From an uncultured Mucilaginibacter sp. (lineage in GTDB: Bacteria; Bacteroidota; Bacteroidia; Sphingobacteriales; Sphingobacteriaceae), in contig CAIPFE010000039.1 of assembly GCA_903864275.1 (NCBI GenBank), positions 104,292 through 168,291 on the forward strand: DNA of 64,000 nucleotides, written 5' to 3'. Both the position numbers and the translations under genes were made by a program. Below are positions 34,047 to 43,193 of this stretch, one piece after another. The stretch's first letter is position 1. Each line of letters begins with the position of its first letter. The notes beneath the pieces are model-generated. The model had not been told where the DNA came from, searched no databases, and was given only the letters and a program-made list of their open reading frames with translations.

Positions 34047-34087
34047 TTCGATATTGAAGGAGGTGTGGTAGAAAAATCCCTGCTACC

Positions 34088-34145
34088 CCCTATCGGCGAG
34101 TACGTAATGCAGGCCAAAAGCGTGGCGTACTCGCCGCCGATAGGG
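34088..34145. repeat. Long hairpin between convergent genes
   Basis: A 17-base arm at 34088-34104 (CCCTATCGGCGAGTACG) pairs with 34126-34145 apart from a 3-nt bulge; the loop is about 21 nt. It could stop transcription from both genes, but no U tract follows, so it may instead be a dispersed repeat. Confidence 0.7.
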
Positions 34146-34195
34146 AAAAATCAGTACGCTATTGACGGATAACCTCCGCTCCCCTGCTGTGCTCA

Positions 34196-34900
34196 TTACT
34201 TAAGTTTAACGCCGGTACTGTCCGATAATCTTGGCAATGTTCGTTTGTCAGGCGGGAGGGCTTGATATTTTTTGTAGCAGTCGTTGACATATAGCGCCAG
34301 TGAAGGGCCATTATTATTCATTAAAAACGCGTAGGTAGGCCGGTACATCGTCATAAAATCTTCGAGGTCGCGGTTTTTTAGGGGAACAATACTGCCAACA
34401 TAAGTCCGGGTGAAAACAGCATCGATGTGCCGCTCTTCCGCCTCGCGCCTGAAATAATGTTTAAGGCGCCGTGCATCTTTGCCCTCTTTGCTAAACCAGC
34501 TGCTTGGCGACATCACATAAACTTTGCTTTTTTCATATACTTCAGGATATTCCTTTTGCGGGTCAAAATTCTGCCGTGTTGAGTTAATATTAACCTCCCT
34601 TAAAGCTATGGTTTTGGTTTCGAGCATAATTTTCTTACCCACCATGTCAACCACGTAAAGGGTATCTGATACGTAACCCGGCGAATCAAAAATGAGCAAA
34701 TGGCCGGGTTCGGTTTTTATCTGGAAATTTCCATCTTTATCAGTCAGGGAGTATTGCTTGGTGTTCTTATCATGAATAAAAACATCCTGCAGCTTGTTAT
34801 TAGTGCCATTTTCATAAACCGTACCCTTCAGCAGGCCCTGCGCGCTCACCGAACCGGCTATTAAACAAACCAGGATAACCAACAAGTACTTTTTTTGCAT
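34196..34900 (-). CDS. Carboxypeptidase-regulatory-like domain protein, secreted
   Basis: 234 residues from the ATG at 34898-34900, which gives a clean signal peptide (MQKKYLLVILVCLIAGSVSAQ); a longer frame reaching 35044 is rejected. Residues 22-110 are a CarboxypepD_reg-like beta sandwich: LLKGTVYENGTNNKLQDVFIHDKNTKQYSLTDKDGNFQIKTEPG, LIFDSPGYVSDTLYV, as in the N-terminal part of TonB receptors. The C-terminal 120 residues (RQNFDPQKEYPEVYEKSK, SPSSWFSKEGKDARRLKHYFRRE, FMTMYRPTYAFL) are conserved in form with small Bacteroidota envelope proteins of unknown function. It lies 150 bp after the M1 peptidase gene on the same strand. Confidence 0.78.
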   Translation of the reverse strand: MQKKYLLVILVCLIAGSVSAQGLLKGTVYENGTNNKLQDVFIHDKNTKQYSLTDKDGNFQIKTEPGHLLIFDSPGYVSDTLYVVDMVGKKIMLETKTIALREVNINSTRQNFDPQKEYPEVYEKSKVYVMSPSSWFSKEGKDARRLKHYFRREAEERHIDAVFTRTYVGSIVPLKNRDLEDFMTMYRPTYAFLMNNNGPSLALYVNDCYKKYQALPPDKRTLPRLSDSTGVKLK

Positions 34901-34971
34901 GATAGATGAAATATTCTGTGAAGTTAACCCATTTTGAGTATCAATAGTTTTAATTTTAACATATTCCGTTG

Positions 34972-35050
34972 GTGAATGGTGAGTAGTCAATAATCGGTGA
35001 CAACGGTATCCCCGCATTTTAATTACAATCCAATTATCATGCATTCACCG
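34972..35050. repeat. GGTGAATGGTGA-type inverted words between two genes
   Basis: TGGTGAATGGTGAGTAG (34975-34991) faces CATTCACCGCTCAC and CTTCACCC words (35040-35067) in the opposite orientation; the right words run into the 3' end of the M1 peptidase gene. The unit is about 7 bp in places, but register is poor. Confidence 0.4.
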
Positions 35051-35051
35051 C

Positions 35052-37106
35052 TCACTTCTTCACCCATACATTATTATCCGGGTTGATATCCGGCAGTACT
35101 TTATCCGGATCGTACGTTACTGATTGGAGCTCTTCGGTCGACGGGTATTTGAATGTCCACGAACTGTTACGTTCCCATATCTCCACAGGCAGCTTTATGC
35201 GGTCTGTTTTACCGCTTACCGTCTTAATCTCCAGTATCACCGGCATAGCCATTTTTTCGAGGTTATCAATAGTGATCAATGCGCCTTTTGCAGGATCATC
35301 ATTCAAATATTTCACATCGCGCACAGCAACATCCAGCCGCCAGTTATTTTCAAACCAGCCCCGCCAAAACCATTGCAGGTTCTCACCGGCGGCGTTTTCC
35401 ATCGTGCGGAAAAAGTCATCGGGTGTAGGATGTTTAAAGGCCCATTTTTCGATATAAGTCCTGAACGCAAAATCAAAACGCTCGGGGCCTAATACCTGCT
35501 CGCGAAGCAGCACAAGGCCAGCACTTGGCTTGGAATAAAGCAAGGTACCGGTATTTCTTTCTTTAAGATTAGCCGGCTGGCTCATTATTGGTTCCAATCC
35601 GATATGGGTAAATATCGTGGCACCGCGGTGCATATCGCCGGGCCTGGTATTTTTATATTCCCCATTATTAAAATCAGCCGTTGATAAAGTATTAATAAAG
35701 GTATTAAAACCTTCATCCATCCAGCCATACAATCGCTCGTTTGAGCCTACGATCATCGGGAACCAGGTATGGCCAAATTCGTGGTCATTAACGCCCCACA
35801 AACCCCGCCCTTTGGCCTTATAGCCGCAAAAAACAATGCCGGGGTATTCCATGCCGCCTGTTATGCCGGCTACTGCTGTCGCCGCCGGGTAAGGGAAGGT
35901 GAACCATTTGGACGAATTAAATTCCAACGATTTTTTAATGTATTCCGTCGAACGGCCCCAGGCATCGTTGCCATCGCTCTCGACCGGGTAAGCAGATATG
36001 GCGATCGATTTTCTGCCGCCCGGCAGGTCCAGTTTCGCAGCATCAATAATAAAGGCTGCAGATGCGCCCCACGAGGCATCGCGGGCATTTTTTATGACGA
36101 AGTGCCAGGTCAAATCTTTTTTGCCTGCCGGGCGCAAGGCCGGGTCAGTAACTTCAGCCGCCGAACGGATGATCACTGTTTTTTCGCTGTTTTTAGCCTG
36201 TTCCCAGCGTTTTAGCTGTTGGGGTGTGTACACTTCCTGCGGATTCATCAATTCACCTGAACCAACGACAATATCTTTGGCAGGCGCGGTAATTTTAAGG
36301 TCGAAATCGCCATATTCCAGATAAAATTCCCCCGGGCCGGTGTAAGGGATAGTATTCCATCCCGATACATCATCATAAACGCACATGCGCGGGTACCACT
36401 GCGCCACCTGGAATATCTTGCCGTTTTTGGTCTCCTGTATACCCATGCGGTCCGACCCATAATTGGGGGAGATAAACGAATATTCGATTTTTATTTTAAC
36501 TACACCTCCATAATTCGCCACTTCTTTTGGTAAAAAAAGCTGCATGCGGGTGTCCGATACCAAAAATTTAATATCGGTTTCGGCCCCTTTAAGGCCAAGC
36601 ATTTTTATTGATTTGATCTTATACCCTGCATCAAAATCCTGGCCGCGGCCCCAGTTGCGACTGGTCAGCACCGGCGGGTTGCCAACCAAAGGCACAATAG
36701 CAGTTCCCCTTGAATCCAGTTTAAAAAGGTTTTGCTCCAGGTTCATCCACAAATAACCAAGCTTTTGGGGACTGTTATTGGTATAAGTTAGTATTTCGGA
36801 GCCTGTAATTTCGTTGGTTTCATCATTTAAAGTAGCCGCCAATTGATAATCGGCCCTGTTTTGCCAGTATTTTGGTCCGGGTTCGCCATCTGCAGCGCGG
36901 TATTCGGTGCCGTTTTTTGTATAAAATAATGGCCCGAAGGTTTCATGGTAATCATAATTGGTGGCGGGCTGGGCGGCCGGAGGAGTAGCAGTTGCGGTAG
37001 TAGTGGCAGTTGAAGTTGAAGTATTAGCCGGTGTTTGCTGGGCCTGGCTAACGTTTGCAGCCGTTGTAAAAGCCAATATTAAACCGGCTATCAGGGTTAA
37101 TTTCAT
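35052..37106 (-). CDS. M1 family zinc metallopeptidase, exported
   Basis: 684 residues. Signal peptide (residues 1-22, SQAQQ), a Thr/Ala-rich linker (residues 24-47), then an M1 N-terminal beta domain (about 60-330). The catalytic domain has GGMEYPGIVF (in place of GAMEN), the zinc motif HEFGHTWFP and 18 residues on WMDEGFNTF supplying the third ligand Glu. The C-terminal part has FFRTMENAAGENLQWFWRGWFENNWRLDVAV. It cleaves N-terminal residues from peptides, probably in the periplasm. The repeated Thr/Ala stretch after the signal peptide is low-complexity and may be slippage-prone. Upstream gene arsC-like ends 158 bp away with a repeat between. Confidence 0.93.
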   Translation of the reverse strand: MKLTLIAGLILAFTTAANVSQAQQTPANTSTSTATTTATATPPAAQPATNYDYHETFGPLFYTKNGTEYRAADGEPGPKYWQNRADYQLAATLNDETNEITGSEILTYTNNSPQKLGYLWMNLEQNLFKLDSRGTAIVPLVGNPPVLTSRNWGRGQDFDAGYKIKSIKMLGLKGAETDIKFLVSDTRMQLFLPKEVANYGGVVKIKIEYSFISPNYGSDRMGIQETKNGKIFQVAQWYPRMCVYDDVSGWNTIPYTGPGEFYLEYGDFDLKITAPAKDIVVGSGELMNPQEVYTPQQLKRWEQAKNSEKTVIIRSAAEVTDPALRPAGKKDLTWHFVIKNARDASWGASAAFIIDAAKLDLPGGRKSIAISAYPVESDGNDAWGRSTEYIKKSLEFNSSKWFTFPYPAATAVAGITGGMEYPGIVFCGYKAKGRGLWGVNDHEFGHTWFPMIVGSNERLYGWMDEGFNTFINTLSTADFNNGEYKNTRPGDMHRGATIFTHIGLEPIMSQPANLKERNTGTLLYSKPSAGLVLLREQVLGPERFDFAFRTYIEKWAFKHPTPDDFFRTMENAAGENLQWFWRGWFENNWRLDVAVRDVKYLNDDPAKGALITIDNLEKMAMPVILEIKTVSGKTDRIKLPVEIWERNSSWTFKYPSTEELQSVTYDPDKVLPDINPDNNVWVKK

Positions 37107-37195
37107 TTCGATAATTTGAGTAATTTACAGCAAGTATACCATAAAATAGGCAATAGAAGTTTGCGTAAAACGATTGTTACGTGGGAGGTTTGTGA

Positions 37196-37232
37196 ATGGT
37201 TGATTGAGTTGGATTGGGTTGATTAAGTTGGA
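37196..37232. repeat. GTTGATTGAGTTGG-type tandem words
   Basis: Four GTTGATTGA / GTTGGATTGG-like words of 9-10 bp in a row, in the gap between the Spx-like gene and the M1 peptidase gene. The opposite arm is not evident here. Confidence 0.5.
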
Positions 37233-37264
37233 CAGCAGGTAAAATAAAAAAAAATAAAAACTAC

Positions 37265-37609
37265 TCACTTAATAAATTTGTCGTAGGCGGCCTCATCAAA
37301 CCCAAAAAACAAAAAATCATCTTTTTCAATAACGGGCCGTTTTATCATGCTGGTTTTTTGTTGTAGCAGTTTTAAAGCGTCGGCGCTGGTCTTTATACTT
37401 TCTTTAACCTGCGGATCAAGCTGTTTCCAAGTGAGGCCCTTTTTGTTCAAAAAATTCTCGTAACCGGCTTTGTGGTCCCACTCCAGTAGCTTTTCTTCGC
37501 TGATGCCCAGTTTTTTAAAGTCGTGAAATTCATATTTAACATGGTTGGCTTTTAGCCAGTCGAGGGCTTTTTTAACCGTGTTGCAATTGGTAATGCCGTA
37601 AACTTTCAT
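37265..37609 (-). CDS. ArsC/Spx family protein (YffB-like)
   Basis: 114 residues, thioredoxin-like fold. MKVYGITNCNTVKKALDWLKANHVKYEFHDFKKLG is the N-terminal signature with a single Cys (CNTVKK) and no second active Cys, as in YffB/Spx-type proteins. IKRPVIEKDDFLFFGF is the conserved C-terminal strand. It may act as a glutathione-dependent reductase or as an RNA polymerase-binding regulator; neither can be decided. It ends 158 bp before the M1 peptidase gene and begins 16 bp after the hydrolase-TPR gene on the same strand. Confidence 0.85.
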   Translation of the reverse strand: MKVYGITNCNTVKKALDWLKANHVKYEFHDFKKLGISEEKLLEWDHKAGYENFLNKKGLTWKQLDPQVKESIKTSADALKLLQQKTSMIKRPVIEKDDFLFFGFDEAAYDKFIK

Positions 37610-37625
37610 ACTGCAAATTTACCAA

Positions 37626-39182
37626 TTAAACAGGCTTCATTCGGTTTTCTGCATCGGCTTTTAATCTTTTTTCGTAGTCGTTCAAAATGGTTTTTTTATT
37701 TAAAATATCAAGTACGCGTTTCGAAGCGCCCCGCATGTTTAGTTTATCACCCGATGCTTCGTACGCCTGGGCCAGGCTGTCAAATAAATCGGCATCGTCC
37801 GGGTGCAATTGTGTGTTTAGCTTAAAAATTGCAACGGCTTCTACATTTTTCTTCTCGCTTAGAAACTTGGAGCCAAGTGCATTCATCATAAAACCTTGCC
37901 GCAAATTTGTGGAAGTATCATTTTTAAATGTAGTATTGAAAATGTCCATCGCATTATCGATACCTTTTTTCCGGACGAGATCTTCAAATTCATCATAATT
38001 TGGCGAACGTGCTATTGCATTTAAAGTATTAATATCCCAAAGTGCAGGTTGTCTTTCGCCCAAATCAGGCTTAGTTGCTAAAAATTTTTGTGACGTCGCA
38101 TCTTCTTTCAGTTCGGCATTGAAGAAATTGAGCAGGTAAAATTCCTCTATCTCAAATGATTTTTTGATATTTGACTGCTCGGTCCCCCGATTTTGCAAGA
38201 CAATGCAGGATGCGTAGCCCTCACAAGCTGAATCCCAATGGTGTAGGTGAGGCTGGTTGAGCACAAGGCGGAACCGCTGTGAAAGCTTGGTTTTAGTTTC
38301 AAAATCGGCTAAATACTTTTCTTCTTTCGAGAGATCACGGCTGAAAATATGAAGGAATGGTATCCTCAATTTTAAAGGATCATAGTAGTTAGAAGCCGAA
38401 AAGTTCTGGTACAGGCCATTCATATAAATTCCGCTTTCAATGTCTGCCACTGCTTTTATTCGGTAATCGTACATCCCTAACAAAACCTGCGCGAAACCCG
38501 AACCGCTAAAACCGAAAGTGCCGGTTTTGTCCGCATCAACGCTTTCGTGTTTTTGCAAATAGTTGATCGCAAACTGCATATCAGGTATTTCGCATAAAGC
38601 TTCTTCAGCAAACGTGTCTAATGCGTACTCATCGCTTCTAACCATTGCCACTACGTAGCCGTTGCTCGCCAAAATCTCATTGGTTAGCGATGTCGATAAC
38701 ACTCTTAGTTCCCCAATCAGTAGTGGAAATTTACCCTGCAAAGCCCTTGCATTTATTCCGGCCAGCATCGGTGTTTGCGCCAGGTTTTGCCATTCGCCAT
38801 CAGATATTTTTTTTTCAAACCATCGCTCTATAGCGCTCCTTCGGCCATTCAGCTCCCTGGTTTTATCTGCACTGCTAATCGCGCTTTCGGTGCTTTCCAG
38901 CAAACCGTTGTAGCAATAATCGCCAAAAGTAATTTGCCTGACGGCTGTATTGGGTTCGGCCGGATACCAGATGTGAATGGATATCTTTTTGGTACGGTCG
39001 CCCGTATATTTTTCACCCAGGTAATTATATTCCGGTCGTGAAATCCGGGAAGAGTCGGTCAGTGTAATTATCTTAAAGCCTACGGCATATTTGCCAACCG
39101 GAAGTGAATTATAAAGCGGGGAATTTTGTGCGCTTGCAGTTTCACAACTCAACAAAAGGATAAAAATAAAATTAAGTTTCAT
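37626..39182 (-). CDS. Secreted alpha/beta hydrolase with C-terminal TPR segment
   Basis: 518 residues, signal peptide 1-19. The hydrolase half begins with KISIHIWYPAE, has LLIGELRVLSTSLTNEILASNGYVVAMVRSDEY (PAF-acetylhydrolase/dienelactone-hydrolase-like) and the nucleophile elbow GTFGFSGSGFAQ (GxSxG). PHLHHWD may supply the His. From about 430 on there is a TPR-like stretch (GFMMNALGSKFLSEKKNVEAVAIFKLNTQLHPDDADLFDSLAQAYEASGDKLNMRGASKRVLDI). Hydrolase plus TPR fusions occur in Bacteroidota esterase-like proteins of unknown substrate. The ArsC-like gene follows 16 bp later, so they may be co-transcribed. Confidence 0.78.
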   Translation of the reverse strand: MKLNFIFILLLSCETASAQNSPLYNSLPVGKYAVGFKIITLTDSSRISRPEYNYLGEKYTGDRTKKISIHIWYPAEPNTAVRQITFGDYCYNGLLESTESAISSADKTRELNGRRSAIERWFEKKISDGEWQNLAQTPMLAGINARALQGKFPLLIGELRVLSTSLTNEILASNGYVVAMVRSDEYALDTFAEEALCEIPDMQFAINYLQKHESVDADKTGTFGFSGSGFAQVLLGMYDYRIKAVADIESGIYMNGLYQNFSASNYYDPLKLRIPFLHIFSRDLSKEEKYLADFETKTKLSQRFRLVLNQPHLHHWDSACEGYASCIVLQNRGTEQSNIKKSFEIEEFYLLNFFNAELKEDATSQKFLATKPDLGERQPALWDINTLNAIARSPNYDEFEDLVRKKGIDNAMDIFNTTFKNDTSTNLRQGFMMNALGSKFLSEKKNVEAVAIFKLNTQLHPDDADLFDSLAQAYEASGDKLNMRGASKRVLDILNKKTILNDYEKRLKADAENRMKPV

Positions 39183-39235
39183 AACATGGTTTTTTAAGCG
39201 ATACTTTCAAATAAACCATGAAAAACAGCGTGTTC

Positions 39236-40423
39236 CTACCGCCCCGATAAATCCGGCATTATTCGAATTGTTTTTTGGAATTCCCTTTGCTGCTTGCGAA
39301 AATGTGAGGGAGTGAAGCCCGATACCTTTTTAAAGACATCATTAAAAGTAGAAATTGAGTTGAACCCTGCGTCGTAGGCAAGAAACGTGATTTTATATTT
39401 GTTTTTCCTTGGATCGGCCAGCAAACGCTTCACCTCTTCGACCCGGAAATGATTGACATAGTCGTAAAACGATTTCCCAAGCTTTTCGTTAATCGTCTGC
39501 GATAAATGGTGGCGACTGCACGAAGTCAATTTCGCAAGCTGCTCAATTGTAAGTTCCGGGTCCAAATAATATTTTTCGGCCTTTAATTTATTTTCGAGGC
39601 ATCTAATGATTTGGTCCATTTCTCTTTCGCCAAGACTTGAGTTTACATATTTTTTTTGACGCGGGTTAACAGCGGCTACCGTTAATTGCGCATTATCTCC
39701 GGTGTGGTAAAAGTGAAAGGCACTAAATAATTCGGGCTGGTTCCACGATTTATAGCTTATCCAGTAGATAAAAACGCTCAGCAATATAAAGCCTAAACGA
39801 ATATTTTGCCAATTGGGGAAATGCACGTACATGAGGCAAATAATGATGGAAATAGCTGAACAAACGACAAATGAGCTGAAAATAAACTGACGGAGCCACG
39901 CAACGCGATCGCCATAAAATTGAATAAACTGCTGTGAAAAGCCGCTGCAATATTTTTTCAGGTCGCGAAAAGCCAGGTAATGATAGGCTAAAATACTGAT
40001 GACCTGTAAGATCATTACACAAATAACATTGAAAAATCGCAGGGATAGAAGATTAGGATCTCTCAACAAATCAAGATAAACCAGAAAGACTCCCAAAATT
40101 ATAGCCAGTAAAAAATGAATGGTATCGCGTTTATTTCCCTTGCCGCCCGCTGTGAAACGTTTTACAAACAGCCATATCAGCGGGCCGTACAAAAAAGGCA
40201 GCTCATACGAAACCAGGTAAACCGGTCTCATGGTCTGCCAGAGCCATAACTTACTGGCAATTTTCAGGGTGATCTGCAGAATCATTACCCACAAGTACAA
40301 GGCTAGAAAGGGATAACCGGGTAGCGATCTTCGTTTTTTGTATAATAAAAAAAACAGGATGACGCCCTGCAATGCCCCCATTGATAACAGAAGAATATTT
40401 AACTGAACTGACATCTTAGCCAA
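39236..40423 (-). CDS. AraC-family regulator with N-terminal membrane domain
   Basis: 395 residues. Residues 1-245 form about seven hydrophobic helices (LNILLLSMGALQGVILFFLLYKKRRSLPG start). The C-terminal 110 residues are an AraC DNA-binding domain with two HTH units: LTIEQLAKLTSCSRHHLSQTINEKLGKSFYDYVNHFRVEEVKRLLAD and ITFLAYDAGFNSISTFNDVFKKVSGFTPSHFRKQ. This membrane-tethered AraC type is common in Bacteroidota and may sense a lipid or envelope signal. It lies just downstream of the TonB receptor gene (stop at 40533) on the same strand, so it may be part of its unit or control it. Confidence 0.9.
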   Translation of the reverse strand: MAKMSVQLNILLLSMGALQGVILFFLLYKKRRSLPGYPFLALYLWVMILQITLKIASKLWLWQTMRPVYLVSYELPFLYGPLIWLFVKRFTAGGKGNKRDTIHFLLAIILGVFLVYLDLLRDPNLLSLRFFNVICVMILQVISILAYHYLAFRDLKKYCSGFSQQFIQFYGDRVAWLRQFIFSSFVVCSAISIIICLMYVHFPNWQNIRLGFILLSVFIYWISYKSWNQPELFSAFHFYHTGDNAQLTVAAVNPRQKKYVNSSLGEREMDQIIRCLENKLKAEKYYLDPELTIEQLAKLTSCSRHHLSQTINEKLGKSFYDYVNHFRVEEVKRLLADPRKNKYKITFLAYDAGFNSISTFNDVFKKVSGFTPSHFRKQQREFQKTIRIMPDLSGR

Positions 40424-40449
40424 ATTTATCGTTTCAGCAATTAATAACC

Positions 40450-40468
40450 ATCACCCCCTAAGGGTGAT
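40450..40468. promoter_or_regulatory. Inverted repeat between the TonB receptor and AraC genes
   Basis: 7-bp arms ATCACCC and GGGTGAT with a 5-nt loop, 26 bp before the AraC start and 64 bp after the receptor stop. It may be a weak terminator or an operator for AraC autocontrol. Confidence 0.4.
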
Positions 40469-40532
40469 TCTTTCTTAATACTCTTGCATCTTACAATCTT
40501 GAGTCCCGATCCCGGTCTCCTGGTATATAAAG

Positions 40533-42998
40533 TTACCCTCCTGAATTCCCGCCTGTCTTAGCACCACCTTTGGTATCATCGTTATTAATACCATGTTCTT
40601 CTTTCTTAATATTACTGTTCAGCTTTCCGAAACGGAAATTAAACCGAACGGCAAATGACCGGTAATAATTCTGGGCGTAAGTACTCTGGTAAAACTCAGC
40701 GGAATTGATGTTTGACCTGATCGAGTTATACTTACTGTACGGATTATTGGCAACGAGGACTATGGTCATTTTTCTATTAAAGAAATCCTTCGAAAACAAA
40801 TACTGGTTAAAAATAAAGTCGCTTGATTTGCCCTGCAGGTTTACGTTACCACTGAAAAAGCCTGCGTTAAACGATAAGGCAAACCCGTTATTAAATTTGT
40901 ACCTCATGTTGCCAAAAGCATTACCGGTAAAGCCGTCGTTGTGGTACATGCTTCCATCAAATGTGCCGCTTAGCCATATGTGGTTCACCTGCCCGTTCAG
41001 GCTCAGTGTGAATTTCTGTGTTATGTTGAGGTTGGTATTGATATTTAGGCCCAACGTTTTGTTAGCGCCCAAATTCTCGAAAGTGGTATAGGTTACCGTG
41101 TCCAATTTATTATCAACCTGTTCGGTGCGCAGACTCGACACGTTTTGTATGGAATTGTTGGAGAAAGCATAGCTAAGCCCGATATTAACTGAACTTTTTG
41201 TGAAGTTGCTGTAGGTAAGCTCGAAAGTATTGTCGAGCTCAGGTTTCAGGGACGGATTACCCGCGTTGATGAATGTTGGGTTTGAACGATCGACAAACGG
41301 ATTAAGCTGGAATATACCCGGCCGCTGGATACGCTGCGTAAAACCAAAATTAATGCTGCTGGTTTTGAAGCTACGCTGAATGGAAACTGACGGGATCAGG
41401 TTGCTGTAGCTTGGTGCGGTGGTAACGCCTGCCGAAGTAAAATCGGCGCTTATGGCCGTATGCTCCAAACGCAGGCCCGCCTTCCCGGTCCATTTTTCCA
41501 TTTTTAGCTGGTACGAATTATAAATGCTATAGATATCCTGGTGATAGCTAAAATCATTGGTCAGCGCATCATTGGTAACGTATTGCTGTGTTAGGGTGTC
41601 CCGGTCGTCCACATGGTAGTTGCTGTAATTGTTACGCAAAATGGCCTTGGCCCCTGCTTCTATTGATACCTCCTTAGTTAACGGGCTGGCATAATCTACC
41701 TGTATAGTATGGTCTTTATTCCCGGCATCATTATATTGCTGGTAATCGGGAAATAACGCCACCGGATAGTTAACCCTGCCACTAAACATATTGTCATTGA
41801 ACTGTTTATTAGGCGAATAGCTGTATTTATAGGAAAAAGTAAGGAGGCGGTCTTTTGATCCCTTAAAGCCCAGCTGGTAATTCAATGAGGCGTCCAACCC
41901 GGTAAAGCTGCTGTTACCAGCATTCTGTAATGCATACATTTGTTTGGTAATGCCTAAACTATCCGTAGTGGAAAACTGGGGTGCATTTTGCTTTTGATCG
42001 TTGCCAAAAAGGTCAAATGAAGCTGTGATCAAATTAAGCGTATCTATCTCATAGCTCATCTCGGTGCCACCATAATGAAAATGGGCTGTCTGCGTGTTGG
42101 TGCCGGTTTGTGTTATATTTGTATTACTGGCAAATATGTTTTCAGTGGAGCCTGAGCCTGTGGTCAAAGTGCCGTTGCTGCCAAATCCACCGAATACCGA
42201 CATCCCAAATTTACCCTGTTTTAAAGTGCCGTTGATATTATACCCGGGGCCGAAAACTGAATTAAACCGGGTATTGATACCTATATTATACCCCTGGTCG
42301 GCATTTCTTTTGGTGATGATGTTGATGATACCGGCAAGCCCCTCGGCATCGTATTTTGCAGGTGGCGTAGTGATCACTTCTATCCTTTCGATATTGGTGG
42401 CAGGCATTGATTTAAGTATATCCGAGGGGTTTTTGGCCACGAGGGCCGACTCTTTGCCATTGATCAATATCTTATAATTCGTGCTGCCCTTCAGCTGGAT
42501 ATTATCATTCCCGTCGACCGATAAAAGGGGTACTTTGCGCATCATGTCTAATACAGATAAAGCTTTGCTGTCCGGATCGGCCTGGATATCGTAACTGATG
42601 CGGTCAACCTCCTGCTTCATCAGCGGCCTTGCAGCCGTTACCGATACTTCATTTAGCTGGTTGCTTGACGCGGAGATCAATATCTTCCCAACATCTATCT
42701 CGTTGCCTGAGCCGTTTAAGCTTACCGTTTTGTTTTTATAACCAACCGATACCAGTACCAGCCGGTAAGTTTTACCGGTCGCTGCTTTCAACTCAAAACT
42801 ACCATTGTCTTTTGATAACCCTGCTTTTACTGACTGTTGTGTTGCAGCGTCCTGCAGCGTCACTGTCGCGTAGCCGAGTGGTTTATTAGTGGCCGAATCG
42901 ATAGCGATCCCTTTAACTGTTAACAATTGCGGGGCGGTTTGCGCCCATAGGATTGCTGTTAAGCAGCAGCAGAATGCTAACAGTAAAAGTTTTTTCAT
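40533..42998 (-). CDS. TonB-dependent receptor-like outer-membrane protein (OMP_b-brl_3 type)
   Basis: 821 residues. Signal peptide 1-20; a CarboxypepD_reg-like domain (24-110: VKGIAIDSATNKPLGYATVTLQ); a plug domain (125-235: NEVSVTAARPLMKQEVDRISYDIQ, YKILINGKESALV, IERIEVITTPPAKYDAEGLAGIINIITK); then a barrel of about 550 residues. The C-terminus has RSFAVRFNFRFGKLN and a Gly/Lys-rich tail. The short C-terminal tail KEEHGINNDDTKGGAKTGGNSGG after the last strand is common in this family. It takes up an unknown large substrate or signals. The AraC gene follows. Confidence 0.9.
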   Translation of the reverse strand: MKKLLLLAFCCCLTAILWAQTAPQLLTVKGIAIDSATNKPLGYATVTLQDAATQQSVKAGLSKDNGSFELKAATGKTYRLVLVSVGYKNKTVSLNGSGNEIDVGKILISASSNQLNEVSVTAARPLMKQEVDRISYDIQADPDSKALSVLDMMRKVPLLSVDGNDNIQLKGSTNYKILINGKESALVAKNPSDILKSMPATNIERIEVITTPPAKYDAEGLAGIINIITKRNADQGYNIGINTRFNSVFGPGYNINGTLKQGKFGMSVFGGFGSNGTLTTGSGSTENIFASNTNITQTGTNTQTAHFHYGGTEMSYEIDTLNLITASFDLFGNDQKQNAPQFSTTDSLGITKQMYALQNAGNSSFTGLDASLNYQLGFKGSKDRLLTFSYKYSYSPNKQFNDNMFSGRVNYPVALFPDYQQYNDAGNKDHTIQVDYASPLTKEVSIEAGAKAILRNNYSNYHVDDRDTLTQQYVTNDALTNDFSYHQDIYSIYNSYQLKMEKWTGKAGLRLEHTAISADFTSAGVTTAPSYSNLIPSVSIQRSFKTSSINFGFTQRIQRPGIFQLNPFVDRSNPTFINAGNPSLKPELDNTFELTYSNFTKSSVNIGLSYAFSNNSIQNVSSLRTEQVDNKLDTVTYTTFENLGANKTLGLNINTNLNITQKFTLSLNGQVNHIWLSGTFDGSMYHNDGFTGNAFGNMRYKFNNGFALSFNAGFFSGNVNLQGKSSDFIFNQYLFSKDFFNRKMTIVLVANNPYSKYNSIRSNINSAEFYQSTYAQNYYRSFAVRFNFRFGKLNSNIKKEEHGINNDDTKGGAKTGGNSGG

Positions 42999-43099
42999 GA
43001 CGGTTGGGCTAGCGGGTGATAAAAATTTGGCTAATAGACATTGAAAGTGAGAAAACCGTTACAAAATGAGAGGACATTTAACACCATTTAACATAATTT

Positions 43100-43115
43100 A
43101 ACTAAACGATTAGTT
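43100..43115. promoter_or_regulatory. Dyad AACTAA-N4-TTAGTT upstream of the TonB receptor gene
   Basis: Perfect 6-bp half sites with a 4-bp spacer (ACGA), about 102 bp before the ATG at 42998. The same half sites occur before the other receptor gene (46796-46811). Confidence 0.5.
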
Positions 43116-43193
43116 TTTTGGGCGAAAGCATTGTTGTAATGTGCGGTCAACCCGTTCCATATAATTAAAATCCCCGGGAACGAAGCTGTTAAT

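Noticed and set aside
35769..36215. Plus-strand frame of 148 codons inside the M1 peptidase gene
   Set aside because: It is antisense to a well-supported catalytic domain and has no recognisable motif.
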